Positions 23,868 through 31,958 of a stretch of DNA of 56,155 nt are shown here, piece after piece. This DNA is from JBIYSM02 sp044759095. GTDB lineage: Bacteria > Bacillota > Bacilli > Brevibacillales > Brevibacillaceae. The stretch is taken from NCBI RefSeq assembly GCF_044759095.2, contig NZ_JBIYSM020000028.1, forward strand, positions 1 to 56,155, given 5' to 3'. Position numbers and translations under genes: made by a program. Each line of letters begins with the position of its first letter. Position 1 is the stretch's first letter. The notes beneath the pieces were generated by a model. It saw nothing but the letters and a program-made list of their open reading frames with translations. It had not been told where the DNA came from and did not search any database.

Positions 23868-24355
23868 TGGAATTTATCCTACAGGTGGCGGCCAACCCTC
23901 CGACACAGGGATCTTAAGACAGGGGTATCGCAGTCTATATCATGTCGTACAGGTGAAACGAGAACAAGGTCAAATCGTCCATTATTTGGATGATACAACC
24001 CATTTAAAACGAGAGAGTGTCGAAGCTGAGCTTGATTGGGACAGACGGTACACATTTATGAGATATCATACTCTTCTTCATGTCATCGCAGGCCATCTGT
24101 ACAAGAAGTTTGGCGCGCTGGCTGCCAGTAATGAGATTTACGAAAATCGGGCGCGTATCGATCTTAAGTTTGAAGAGAACGTTCCAGAATCATACTTTTC
24201 AACATGTCAGGTTAGTAGCGATTCAAGACATAGATGAACAAGCGTGTGGCGGAACTCATGTGCGATACACCAAAGAAATAGGAGCATTTTCAATCGTTAA
24301 CGTGAAAAATAAAGGTGACAAGATAAAAAGGCTGGAAGTCGTTATTCAAAAATAG
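23868..24355 (+). pseudogene. Broken alanyl-tRNA editing protein (AlaX) gene
   Basis: One frame encodes 'GIYPTGGGQPSDTGILRQG' and 'MRYHTLLHVIAGHLYKKFGA', the first two zinc/active-site blocks of AlaX (GGGQP, HTxxHV-like). After about 24,190 the sense continues in the next frame with 'LVAIQDIDEQACGGTHVRYT' and 'KEIGAFSIVNVKNKGDKIKR', the CGGTHV zinc block and end. The N-terminal 25 or so residues and an internal stretch are missing and a frameshift joins the halves, so a functional protein is not expected. AlaX removes Ser or Gly from mischarged tRNA-Ala. It follows the LysE gene directly. Confidence 0.75.
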
Positions 24356-24441
24356 CACAAACGCTCTGTCCTTTACCGGCCGAGGTCCATCCTCTTTGTC
24401 ATTTCCCCTGCTTCTTCCATATAAATGGAGGTATCACGTTT

Positions 24442-25113
24442 GTGAGGGGGCCTGCGAGAATGCCGGAACGAATGTTCTGGGGAGTTGACTCAGCAGCAAG
24501 AGTGGGGAACCGTTTGTATCAGTGCGTAGTTCGTAACTTCGGTAAGCCCGCATTCTGGGGAAGGTATTTGGTAACCGTACCGAATGCGGCTGATGGGCTT
24601 ACGAGAGAAGAAGCGTCTTTTCTTCATCGCAACAACGTGAAGATCCTGCCGATTTACAGCAAATTCCGCCAAGCGGTCGGCTATGACCAAGGACGAATCA
24701 TCGCAAGAAACAGTATGTATTATGCTCAACTGCTCGGCATTCCCAAAGGAAACATTCTTTTCGCCAATATCGAGAAACGGTTTCCGGTAGATGAGGCGTG
24801 GATTCGCGGTTGGGTGGATACCATCTATCAGGGGGGGTATCGTTCGGGGATTTACTGTGATCCAAGTCAACCCGCTTTTCACATTGCCTATTGTCTCGCA
24901 CAGGAAAAGAGTGAAAGAGTGCGAATTCAAACGGTGCTGTGGAGCCAGGAGCCAACTCCAGGCACATCGTCCCCGCGTCAAGCACCAGCGTATTCCCCTG
25001 TGCGCCCTTCCTGTCCAGCACAGGTCTGGGCATGGCAATATGGTGAGAATGCGAGAGAATGTCCGATCGACACCAATCTGATGGACCGCAGGCTGTTTCC
25101 GTATTTATGGTAG
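24442..25113 (+). CDS. DUF1906 (glycoside-hydrolase-like, Rv2525c-type) domain protein
   Basis: 223 residues, no signal peptide. It starts at GTG with GGAGG ten bases upstream. 'FWGVDSAARVGNRLYQCV' opens the TIM-barrel-like DUF1906 domain, 'HRNNVKILPIYSKFRQAV' is the second strand region, and it ends 'VWAWQYGENARECPIDTNLM', the conserved terminal Gln and Asp block. A Pro/Ser-rich insert lies at about 172-190. The family resembles GH25-like cell-wall lytic enzymes, but catalytic activity is unproven. Monocistronic. Confidence 0.85.
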   Translation: MRGPARMPERMFWGVDSAARVGNRLYQCVVRNFGKPAFWGRYLVTVPNAADGLTREEASFLHRNNVKILPIYSKFRQAVGYDQGRIIARNSMYYAQLLGIPKGNILFANIEKRFPVDEAWIRGWVDTIYQGGYRSGIYCDPSQPAFHIAYCLAQEKSERVRIQTVLWSQEPTPGTSSPRQAPAYSPVRPSCPAQVWAWQYGENARECPIDTNLMDRRLFPYLW

Positions 25114-25133
25114 CGTGTCCAACCGTGAATCAT

Positions 25134-25176
25134 AAAGGTTGTACCTAAGTCTGCCTGAGACTTTCGGGACAACCTC
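25134..25176. terminator. Bidirectional terminator between the DUF1906 gene and the PIG-L operon
   Basis: AAAGGTTGT (25134-25142) pairs with ACAACCT (25169-25175), with an inner AAGTC/GACTT pairing. The plus side is followed by CTCTTCGTTATTTTC. It sits 20 bases after the DUF1906 stop and 47 bases from the end of the PIG-L operon. Confidence 0.6.
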
Positions 25177-25222
25177 TCTTCGTTATTTTCGATGATTCCC
25201 ATAGGGCAATGAGCTGCACGAA

Positions 25223-25960
25223 CTACAACTCAATCACGGGAATGCCACCCTCCGGAGCGGCCGGCTGGACCGCTCTTCCCTGGGCGCGAACCAAGGTATA
25301 GTACTCATAGCTGCCAATCACGCCGAAGTCTCCCTCCATCACTCCAGGGTATGCCCGGTTGACCGAGTAGACCTGGCTTTGGTGGGCACGGAGCGCTTCT
25401 CCCTTTTTCTCCCGAAAGCGGGTGACGTCCACTTTTCCGGTGATCGGGACGGCTGCCGCCGGTCCTTTCTCCTTGCAGTGGTCGTAGTAGTGAGGGATGG
25501 AGACGTAGTAAAAATCACACCCCTGTCCGGGGGCAAGTGAGCTTTCCGCCTGAAGCACGGCCTGTTCCGTCGCTTTGGACAGGGCGATGTGGTCGGGATG
25601 TCCCGTCACGCCGTCCGGCGGAAAGGTGACGATGACGTCTGGCTTGATCTCCACGATGGTGGCCGTGATCCGCTCGACGATCTCCTGAAAGTCGTGGGAG
25701 GCAAGTCCCCCGTCGGGAAAGCCGAACAAAACAGTACGGTTGACCCCGAGAATCGCCGCAGCCTTCAACAGCTCCTGCTCACGGTGCCGGGCCAATTCTT
25801 CCCCGCAGGAAAAGGAGAAAGCGCCCGACTTCCCTTTGCCACCCGATGTGGCACAAACCAGATAGGTTTCATGCCCGGCCTCGTGGCATTTGGCAAGCGT
25901 ACCGGCGCAGGCAAACGATTCATCATCCGGATGGGGAAACACGAACAACAGCCTTTTCAT
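25223..25960 (-). CDS. PIG-L/LmbE-family deacetylase (cytosolic)
   Basis: 245 residues. The zinc motif 'LFVFPHPDDESFACAGTLA' (AHPDDE-type, residues 9-14) and the third ligand in 'FPPDGVTGHPDHIALSKATE' place it with the LmbE-like N-acetyl-sugar deacetylases, including BshB bacillithiol enzymes and bacillithiol-conjugate amidase. No signal peptide. GAGGTGG lies six bases before the ATG. It is the last gene of the ROK/ABC operon, 21 bases after the kinase gene. Context suggests it removes an N-acyl group from an imported amino-sugar derivative or its phosphate. Which of these it is cannot be told from sequence alone. Confidence 0.87.
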   Translation of the reverse strand: MKRLLFVFPHPDDESFACAGTLAKCHEAGHETYLVCATSGGKGKSGAFSFSCGEELARHREQELLKAAAILGVNRTVLFGFPDGGLASHDFQEIVERITATIVEIKPDVIVTFPPDGVTGHPDHIALSKATEQAVLQAESSLAPGQGCDFYYVSIPHYYDHCKEKGPAAAVPITGKVDVTRFREKKGEALRAHQSQVYSVNRAYPGVMEGDFGVIGSYEYYTLVRAQGRAVQPAAPEGGIPVIEL

Positions 25961-25981
25961 TGGAAACCACCTCTATGCTGC

Positions 25982-26965
25982 TTACGTTTTGGACTGCTTC
26001 TGCAAAAACGCCAGCCCTTTGGCGATCACGCCGTAGATCGGATCGTTTTTTGCCGTCTCGATCTGCACGAAAGGAGTAATCCGGCGAATTTTGCCCAGCA
26101 CCATGCCCCTCACGCGTTCATCGTTCTGCAAAACACCGCCCTGCAGAATCATCTTGAACGGTTTGTCTGTCATCTCCAATGCATGAATGACAGCACGAGC
26201 CGCATGATACAATTCCTCACTGGCCGCTTCGAGGATACGGGCGGCCGCCTGATCCCCGTACGCTGCTGCCTGACTGACCAGGCGGGACAGCTCCCCGACC
26301 TTTTCTACGGAATACTCGTCTCCGTACGTCCAGTTAAACAAATCCTCCACGTGCGACAGACCCAAATAGGGAAGCAGGAGGGCAGAGAGGCTGGTTGCCT
26401 CACCGCGCCCATCGGCAGCCTTTAATACCGCCGTGATCGCCTGCTTGCCGATCCAGAATCCGCTCCCTTCATCACCGACACGATGGCCCCAGCCGCCGGC
26501 CCGAGCCGTCACTCCCTGCCCGTTGACGCCGTAGGCAATGGACCCCGTACCGGCGATGACGAGAATACCGGCTTCCCCGTTGGTCGCTCCCAACAGGGCG
26601 GCAAAGCCGTCGTTTTCCACAATCAGATGTCGAACGCGGATCTGCAGCTGCTGCAGTACTCCCTCTACCATCTGTTTGAGGATGCGGCGATCGTGCTCCG
26701 TATCCAGTCCGGCTAGACCGAAGACAGCGCACTCTACATCCCATTGGACATGGTTTTCCTGATGGTCTCGCAGGGTGTCATCCATCGCCTGACCGATTGC
26801 CTTGATTAACTCGCGGGCCGCCGACTCCACTCCGATTCCCTGATAGTTGCAGGAACCGGCCCGGCCCGTGCCCCGTATGCTTTTATCCGTGTCGGCAAAG
26901 ACAGCCAGGCACTTGGTGCCTCCTCCGTCCACTGCCAGCAAGGGGATGTGTATGCGTTTCATCAC
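25982..26965 (-). CDS. BadF/BadG/BcrA-type ATPase, N-acetylglucosamine-kinase-like
   Basis: 327 residues of the ASKHA sugar-kinase fold. Phosphate 1 motif 'LLAVDGGGTKCLAVFAD' is at the N-terminus, GILVIAGTGSIAYG is the phosphate 2 region, and 'RAGGWGHRVGDEGSGFWIGK' is the hallmark block of NAGK and MurK-type kinases. Such enzymes phosphorylate GlcNAc, MurNAc or glucosamine. GTG at 26965 or ATG at 26962 overlap the end of the lyase gene, implying translational coupling. No murQ-type etherase is nearby, so MurNAc is not specially supported. It suggests the operon's substrate contains an amino sugar. Confidence 0.88.
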   Translation of the reverse strand: MMKRIHIPLLAVDGGGTKCLAVFADTDKSIRGTGRAGSCNYQGIGVESAARELIKAIGQAMDDTLRDHQENHVQWDVECAVFGLAGLDTEHDRRILKQMVEGVLQQLQIRVRHLIVENDGFAALLGATNGEAGILVIAGTGSIAYGVNGQGVTARAGGWGHRVGDEGSGFWIGKQAITAVLKAADGRGEATSLSALLLPYLGLSHVEDLFNWTYGDEYSVEKVGELSRLVSQAAAYGDQAAARILEAASEELYHAARAVIHALEMTDKPFKMILQGGVLQNDERVRGMVLGKIRRITPFVQIETAKNDPIYGVIAKGLAFLQKQSKT

Positions 26966-28470
26966 GCTTCACTCCATCGGGAAATGACCTGATCCAGGTA
27001 CCGCATGGCGTTTTCACCTGAACGTTTCACGTCTTCCAGCCATTCTGCCTGCTCCTGCTGCTGCCGTTTGCGCTCGCAGATCATCCGCTTCATTTCTGTC
27101 GGGCTGGGACCGCCCGGCAGGGATCGAATCGTCACAAAATGGACCGGGTCGAGTGACAGTCTAAGCTGTTCTTCGGTGATGCGCAGTTTCCGGCCGATGA
27201 CCGTTTCCGCTGCCTCGTTTACCAGATCAAGGCTGATCTGATCGGCTGTAAGCCCCTGGCGGACCGCTTCGTTTACAACCCGGCCGACGATGTGATGGGA
27301 CGTGCGGAACGAAAGTCCTTCCGTCCTCACCAGCGTATCAGCCAGCTCGGTAACCGTGGCGAAGCTGCCCTTTGCCCGTTCCAGCAATACGTCCTTGTTC
27401 ACATCCATGGTGCCGACTACGCATGCCATCAGGCGGTACATCTGTTCCAAGACGGCCAGACCCCTCCACGCGTACGGCTGCATGTCGTCCTCGGTGTCGA
27501 CGATGTCGCCGAACGGCGTGTTGTGCATCATGGTCAGTACGGCGGAGGCGTTTCCCACCACGCTTGATAAAAGCGAGCGCATATGCTCAAACGAGACCGG
27601 ATTTCGCTTCTGCGGCATGATCGAACTGATTTGCACGTACGGGCTCGCCACTTTCAGCACGGCAAACTCAATCGTGCACCACTGCAGCAGATCCTGCACC
27701 GTCCGTCCCAGATTAATGGCGGCAAGCTGAAATGCCGCGGCTGTTTCCCCGAGATAGTCGGCTCCGCCGATGGCATCGTAGGAATTCTCCACCAGGCCGT
27801 CGAAGCCCAGGAGCTGCATCATCCGCTCGCGGCTGATCGGAAAGCCGGAGGTGGTCAGAGCGGCTGCGCCCATGCTGCTGCGATTGCAGGTACGGTAGGC
27901 GTTGACGAGACGCTGGATGTCGCGGTTGAGCGAATCGACGACGGCCATTACGTAGTGGGCCATGGTCGTCGGCTGCGCCTGCTGGGTATGCGTGTAGCCG
28001 ATCATCACGGTATCCACGTGCTCTTCCGCAAACAGGAGCAAATGCTCTTTCAGATAGAGGGCCGAATGCAGGGTGACGAGCAGCTTGTCGCGCAGCACCA
28101 TCCGGTAGATCGTGACGCCCATGTCATTGCGGCTGCGGGCAAGATGAAGGTTGCCGGCGATGTCTCCAGCGGACTCCAGCAGCTGGCTCTCTACCTGAAA
28201 GAACAAGTCCTCAAACTGTCCGGAATAGCTGGCACGGCGCAGTTCTTCCAGGTCAAGCGAGCGAAGGGCTCGGGCAATTCGTTTCGCATCATTCTCGGTG
28301 ATGAGCTCCTGCTCCCGCAGCATGATCAGATGGGCATGATGAATCGCCATCATGGGCCTGAGCAAGTGCGCTTTGGCTTCGTTATACGCGGGCTCCAGAA
28401 CGGCTTCCGTGTAGGTTTTGCCCGGGAAGCTCGTTCCCTCTTCTCGAAATATTTTGTCACGGTAGTTCAT
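26962..28470 (-). CDS. Argininosuccinate-lyase-like enzyme (fumarase/aspartase superfamily)
   Basis: 502 residues. All three superfamily signatures are present: 'GNLHLARSRNDMGVTIYRM', 'GYTHTQQAQPTTMAHY' with the catalytic His, and SSIMPQKRNPVSFEHM, the mobile loop with the catalytic Ser. True ArgH is about 460 residues and sits with argG. This longer paralogue has no arginine genes around it and lies between a creatininase-family gene and an amino-sugar kinase. I therefore do not call it argH. The ARSRND block, which holds the succinyl/fumarate half in ArgH, is intact, so beta-elimination releasing fumarate from a succinyl- or malyl-linked compound is plausible. AGGAG lies eight bases before the ATG. 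It overlaps its neighbours by 4 bases on both sides. Confidence 0.85.
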   Translation of the reverse strand: MNYRDKIFREEGTSFPGKTYTEAVLEPAYNEAKAHLLRPMMAIHHAHLIMLREQELITENDAKRIARALRSLDLEELRRASYSGQFEDLFFQVESQLLESAGDIAGNLHLARSRNDMGVTIYRMVLRDKLLVTLHSALYLKEHLLLFAEEHVDTVMIGYTHTQQAQPTTMAHYVMAVVDSLNRDIQRLVNAYRTCNRSSMGAAALTTSGFPISRERMMQLLGFDGLVENSYDAIGGADYLGETAAAFQLAAINLGRTVQDLLQWCTIEFAVLKVASPYVQISSIMPQKRNPVSFEHMRSLLSSVVGNASAVLTMMHNTPFGDIVDTEDDMQPYAWRGLAVLEQMYRLMACVVGTMDVNKDVLLERAKGSFATVTELADTLVRTEGLSFRTSHHIVGRVVNEAVRQGLTADQISLDLVNEAAETVIGRKLRITEEQLRLSLDPVHFVTIRSLPGGPSPTEMKRMICERKRQQQEQAEWLEDVKRSGENAMRYLDQVISRWSEA

Positions 28471-29240
28471 CTTGTTATCTCCTCTCCCGCATATTCCTGC
28501 CTTCGCATAAGAAGCCAATGGCGGATCAGTTCATTCATGTTCTTTACAGCCTCGGCTACAATGGTCTGCCCAGCCTGCAAGGAGGTTTGCCTGATGCTGC
28601 CTGTGTAGCCCGCCCATCCCTGCGGGGTCCCTTCTACCAGTACGTAGGGAAGCGGCGACAACGGCGGCGGCGGTTGCAGTTCCGCATCTTCCTCCCCGAC
28701 CAAAACCAGTTCCGGATAAAAGGCCTTCACCGCTGACATCTCGTACGGACCGCCGTGCCCGCGACCCGCCGTCCCCTGGAACAACCCCTGCTCTTCGGCA
28801 AACGGAACAGCCACCATTTGCCACCAATTGACAATGAGAAAGCTTGCGTCCTTGTACCTTCCCGTAACCGCTTCCGCAACGGTACGCGACGGACCCATAT
28901 TGGCATCGTGAGCGTTCAGCAGGACAATGTTGCGAATGCCTTGACGGCAGATCCCCTCTACTACATCGGTAAGATAGGAAAGAAATACCTCGGGCCGAAC
29001 GGAAACCGTTCCCAGGTAGTCCTGCGTTTTCCCCGGGCAAGGCGCGAATGGAACGGTCGGGTAAATCAGGGGGTTTAGCGCCGGGTCAATGGCATCGGCA
29101 AATCCCTCGGCGAGGAAAAAGTCGGTACCGAGAGGCGAATGGGGCCCATGGTACTCGACGGACCCGAGCGGCAAAACGGCAAACGGCGCTGTTGCCAGCA
29201 CGTCGTTGAGCCGTCGCCCGTGCAGTTTGATCGCTTTCAT
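28467..29240 (-). CDS. Creatininase-family amidohydrolase
   Basis: 257 residues. The metal-site motifs of the family are clear: 'LPLGSVEYHGPHSPLGTDFF' (Glu and His ligands), 'NIVLLNAHDANMGPSRTVAE' and TAGRGHGGPYEMSAVKAF. Members hydrolyse cyclic or linear amides (creatininase, a deformylase in riboflavin/F420 synthesis, mycofactocin MftE peptidase). The substrate here is unknown. GGCGGGTGA precedes the ATG. It overlaps the lyase gene by 4 bases and lies 65 bases after the secreted PIG-L gene. It could cleave an amide bond in the imported compound. Confidence 0.87.
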   Translation of the reverse strand: MKAIKLHGRRLNDVLATAPFAVLPLGSVEYHGPHSPLGTDFFLAEGFADAIDPALNPLIYPTVPFAPCPGKTQDYLGTVSVRPEVFLSYLTDVVEGICRQGIRNIVLLNAHDANMGPSRTVAEAVTGRYKDASFLIVNWWQMVAVPFAEEQGLFQGTAGRGHGGPYEMSAVKAFYPELVLVGEEDAELQPPPPLSPLPYVLVEGTPQGWAGYTGSIRQTSLQAGQTIVAEAVKNMNELIRHWLLMRRQEYAGEEITR

Positions 29241-29305
29241 GAGTTCACCCGCCTTCTTAATGTTAGGGAAGGAGGACCCGCGGGAGGGCCCTCCCCCTGT
29301 TCAAC

Positions 29306-31834
29306 TCATTGCTTCAAGCTGACCATGTTCACGAACATCCGTATGGCGCCCGGTACCAGAGCAGGGATTTCCCGATACCAGACAAGAGAGCTGTAGGTGT
29401 AGGTACCCTTGCCGTACTTGGCGGTCAGGAACGTGCCGGTGAATTCCTTTTCACCCGGATCGCCGTTTGTGATCAGTTCCACGTACTCGCTTCCCCACTT
29501 GTCCGGGTTGTAGGCGGAACGATCCTGAATCCAGTGGTTCCAATCCTCTTCTGTAATCTTGTTCGGTGTCGTAAAGATCGGATGATCGGGTGCCAGCATC
29601 GTCACCCTGGAGGCTTCGTCCGTGACTCGCCATTGGATCAGCGGCGTTCCGATGGTGATGGGGTACGGAGCCAGCTCCGGCTTCCACTTGTCTTCCGGCT
29701 TGTGGTACTGCACAACCAGATTGCCTCCGTTTTCGACGTATTTTAACAGGCGGCCGTTGCTTGTGATCAGCTCGGGACGGAACCCGTAGGCGCGGATGCC
29801 AAGCACGATGGTGTCGTACTGGCTCAGATCTCCCGATTCAATGTCCTTTTCACTCAAGCGGGTCACGTCTACGCCAACCTGCTCCAGGTACTGGTCGATG
29901 TTGTCAAACCCGCTGGAGACATACCCTACTTTCAGACCCTCCGGCACCTCCAGGTCAAAGGCCTGGATCGACAATGCCGCCGGCTGGACAAAGTACGTTT
30001 TCCCAATGTGCGGATAACTGATGACTTGTGCTCCGTGCTCACTTGTTGCCGAGCCGCTGGCAGCCACGGCGGACACCGTGTATTTGCCCATATTGACAGA
30101 GGACGGCGGCTTCACGGTAAAGGCTACCGATTTGGTTTCCCCTTTTGCGCTGAAGGAAACCGGCTGAACGGCCGGCTCCGCTTTCCATCCGTCCGGCAGA
30201 CGCAGGGAGACGTCGGCCTGTGCTTTCCCCGGTGTGTAGTTGCGCACGGTCACTTTCACCGGAATCGGATCTTCCGGCTTCAGGGTGTTCAGCACCGTCG
30301 CACTGGGGGTCAACGACAGGGCGAATGGCGGCAGCACAGCGACGGCGTTTTGCGGAACGGCCCGAACCGTATTCAGCGCGCCAAACGCCTCGTAGGACAC
30401 ATCGGCAGTAAGCGTCGGCAGCTGGTAAGGCTTGAACAGAGGTGCGTCGGACGGTACCGATACGTCAAATGTCGCAGATACGGTCTGGTTGTAGCCCAGC
30501 TGCGGGAACTGCGTGCTTCCCTCTGGTTTGGCCACCCAGCCTTTCGGAACGTTCAGCTTCAGGTTTACCTTGCTCAACTTGACCTGCCCGCCGTTATAAG
30601 CCGTGACGGTCACCTTGGTCGTCTGACCGGCAACCAGCTCGCCCGTCTCCGGCTTCACCTTGGCAACGAACGAGGTCGCTTCTGCGCTTGCCAGGTTCAG
30701 CTGGTTCGCCTTTACTTGCAGGCGGTGCATCAGGTCTTGTTTGGTCGCATCGTCCAGCCTGGAGCTGCTTACGTCCTGGATAGCCGTTTGCACGTCCAGC
30801 TTCATCTCGTGGACTTCCTTCGCCACTTTGGCAAAGTGAGGGAAAGCGGCCATCACTTCATCCGCGTCCTTTTGCAGCACACGCAGGTCTTTCGCCACCT
30901 TCTGTCCATCCTGTTTGCCGCTTGCCTCCTTGGCCAAATCCTCAAAGGTGTAGGCGATTCCGTCGAAGAAATCCGCTTCCTTCTCCTTCGCCTCGACAGT
31001 CGACTTCTCCAGCTTGTAGTAATTGAAGCTGGGCCCCTCGTCGTAGTGGCGACCCATGCCCTGGCTCTTGTGCATGAAGCGCGATTCTTCACCCAGCTGC
31101 ACGTAGGAAGCCCCGTACATCTCGTCGTACTCCCCGACCGGCACGCTGACGTTGTGGTCCTCTTTTTTCGCGGGTACATACAGCTTTTTGATCTGCCACG
31201 GCTGCAGTCCCTGTTTCATATGCTCTGGAAATACATGGGGGTCGGCAGCGTCCTTATACGCCTTGACGGTGATCACGTTGATGGCGCGATGGTGGCCGTG
31301 GGTCGATGGTTCGTTCAAAAAAGCCGGGATCACCACGTCCGGGCGAAGCTCGCGGATTTTGCGGATGAGCCGCTCGTACACGACCTGCTCGCCCCACTTG
31401 GTCAAGGTCTCGTCAGGGCTTTTGGAAAAGCCGAAATCGAAAATGGGATCATCGATTTGTTCGCTGAGAATGCCTAACGTGACGTTGGTAACTTTCGAAG
31501 CTTCCTGCAGCTCGCGCGTCCGGATGATCCCGAGCGCGTTGCCCAGTTCGCTGCCAATCTCGTTTTGCCCGCCTTCGCCGCGGTTGGCGATAATGCTTGA
31601 CGTGTCGACGCCTTTACCCAACGCGAGATAGGCCAGCATGGCGCTGTGCTCGTCGTCGGGGTGGGCGCCCGTATTCATGGCACTGGCAATGGTGGATAGC
31701 GGCTTGATTGACTTCCACAGGTCCACGACGCCGCGATCGGCGTACGCCCGCTCGGGGGCAACCGGCAGTGCCAGGCTGCCCGCCATCGCTACCGTGGCAA
31801 CAACGGAAAAAAGCTTCGCAATTCCCTTTCTCAA
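29306..31834 (-). CDS. Secreted multidomain PIG-L deacetylase with NEW3 and GATase1-like domains
   Basis: About 842 residues. TTG at 31834 has GGAGG eight bases upstream and starts a signal peptide ('LFSVVATVAMAGSLALPVAP', cleavage near AYA-D). The PIG-L domain (about 40-290) has NTGAHPDDEHSAML and a His-rich STHGHHRAIN ligand block. After a helical linker come two NEW3-type beta-sandwich domains ('GELVAGQTTKVTVTAYNGGQ' and 'PEDPIPVKVTVRNYTPGKAQ'). The C-terminal ~220 residues carry 'YDTIVLGIRAYGFRPELI' and LLKYVENGGNLVVQYHKP, resembling GATase1-like/ThuA domains. It probably deacylates an extracellular amino-sugar conjugate before uptake by the adjoining ABC importer. Confidence 0.88.
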   Translation of the reverse strand: MRKGIAKLFSVVATVAMAGSLALPVAPERAYADRGVVDLWKSIKPLSTIASAMNTGAHPDDEHSAMLAYLALGKGVDTSSIIANRGEGGQNEIGSELGNALGIIRTRELQEASKVTNVTLGILSEQIDDPIFDFGFSKSPDETLTKWGEQVVYERLIRKIRELRPDVVIPAFLNEPSTHGHHRAINVITVKAYKDAADPHVFPEHMKQGLQPWQIKKLYVPAKKEDHNVSVPVGEYDEMYGASYVQLGEESRFMHKSQGMGRHYDEGPSFNYYKLEKSTVEAKEKEADFFDGIAYTFEDLAKEASGKQDGQKVAKDLRVLQKDADEVMAAFPHFAKVAKEVHEMKLDVQTAIQDVSSSRLDDATKQDLMHRLQVKANQLNLASAEATSFVAKVKPETGELVAGQTTKVTVTAYNGGQVKLSKVNLKLNVPKGWVAKPEGSTQFPQLGYNQTVSATFDVSVPSDAPLFKPYQLPTLTADVSYEAFGALNTVRAVPQNAVAVLPPFALSLTPSATVLNTLKPEDPIPVKVTVRNYTPGKAQADVSLRLPDGWKAEPAVQPVSFSAKGETKSVAFTVKPPSSVNMGKYTVSAVAASGSATSEHGAQVISYPHIGKTYFVQPAALSIQAFDLEVPEGLKVGYVSSGFDNIDQYLEQVGVDVTRLSEKDIESGDLSQYDTIVLGIRAYGFRPELITSNGRLLKYVENGGNLVVQYHKPEDKWKPELAPYPITIGTPLIQWRVTDEASRVTMLAPDHPIFTTPNKITEEDWNHWIQDRSAYNPDKWGSEYVELITNGDPGEKEFTGTFLTAKYGKGTYTYSSLVWYREIPALVPGAIRMFVNMVSLKQ

Positions 31835-31958
31835 TGAACCTTCCTCCATTTCTCCTTGTGATTGATCTATCCGCAGGAAGTGGCCAGTTTCCTGCAAGTT
31901 CAATCATGGCTTTTCCTGTGCCGTCCCATGCTGCCGCCATGAATGGACACGACGGGGG

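Noticed and set aside
25223..25960. Assigning bshB (bacillithiol deacetylase) to the small PIG-L gene
   Set aside because: No bshA or bshC adjoins and the LmbE family includes several activities; sequence alone does not decide.
27583..28608. A 341-codon open frame on the plus strand
   Set aside because: Antisense to the ArgH-like lyase, whose motifs are unambiguous.
30008..31477. A 489-codon open frame on the plus strand
   Set aside because: It lies wholly antisense to the secreted PIG-L/NEW3 gene, has no ribosome binding site, and its Arg/His-rich, low-complexity translation is typical of antisense frames in GC-rich genes.
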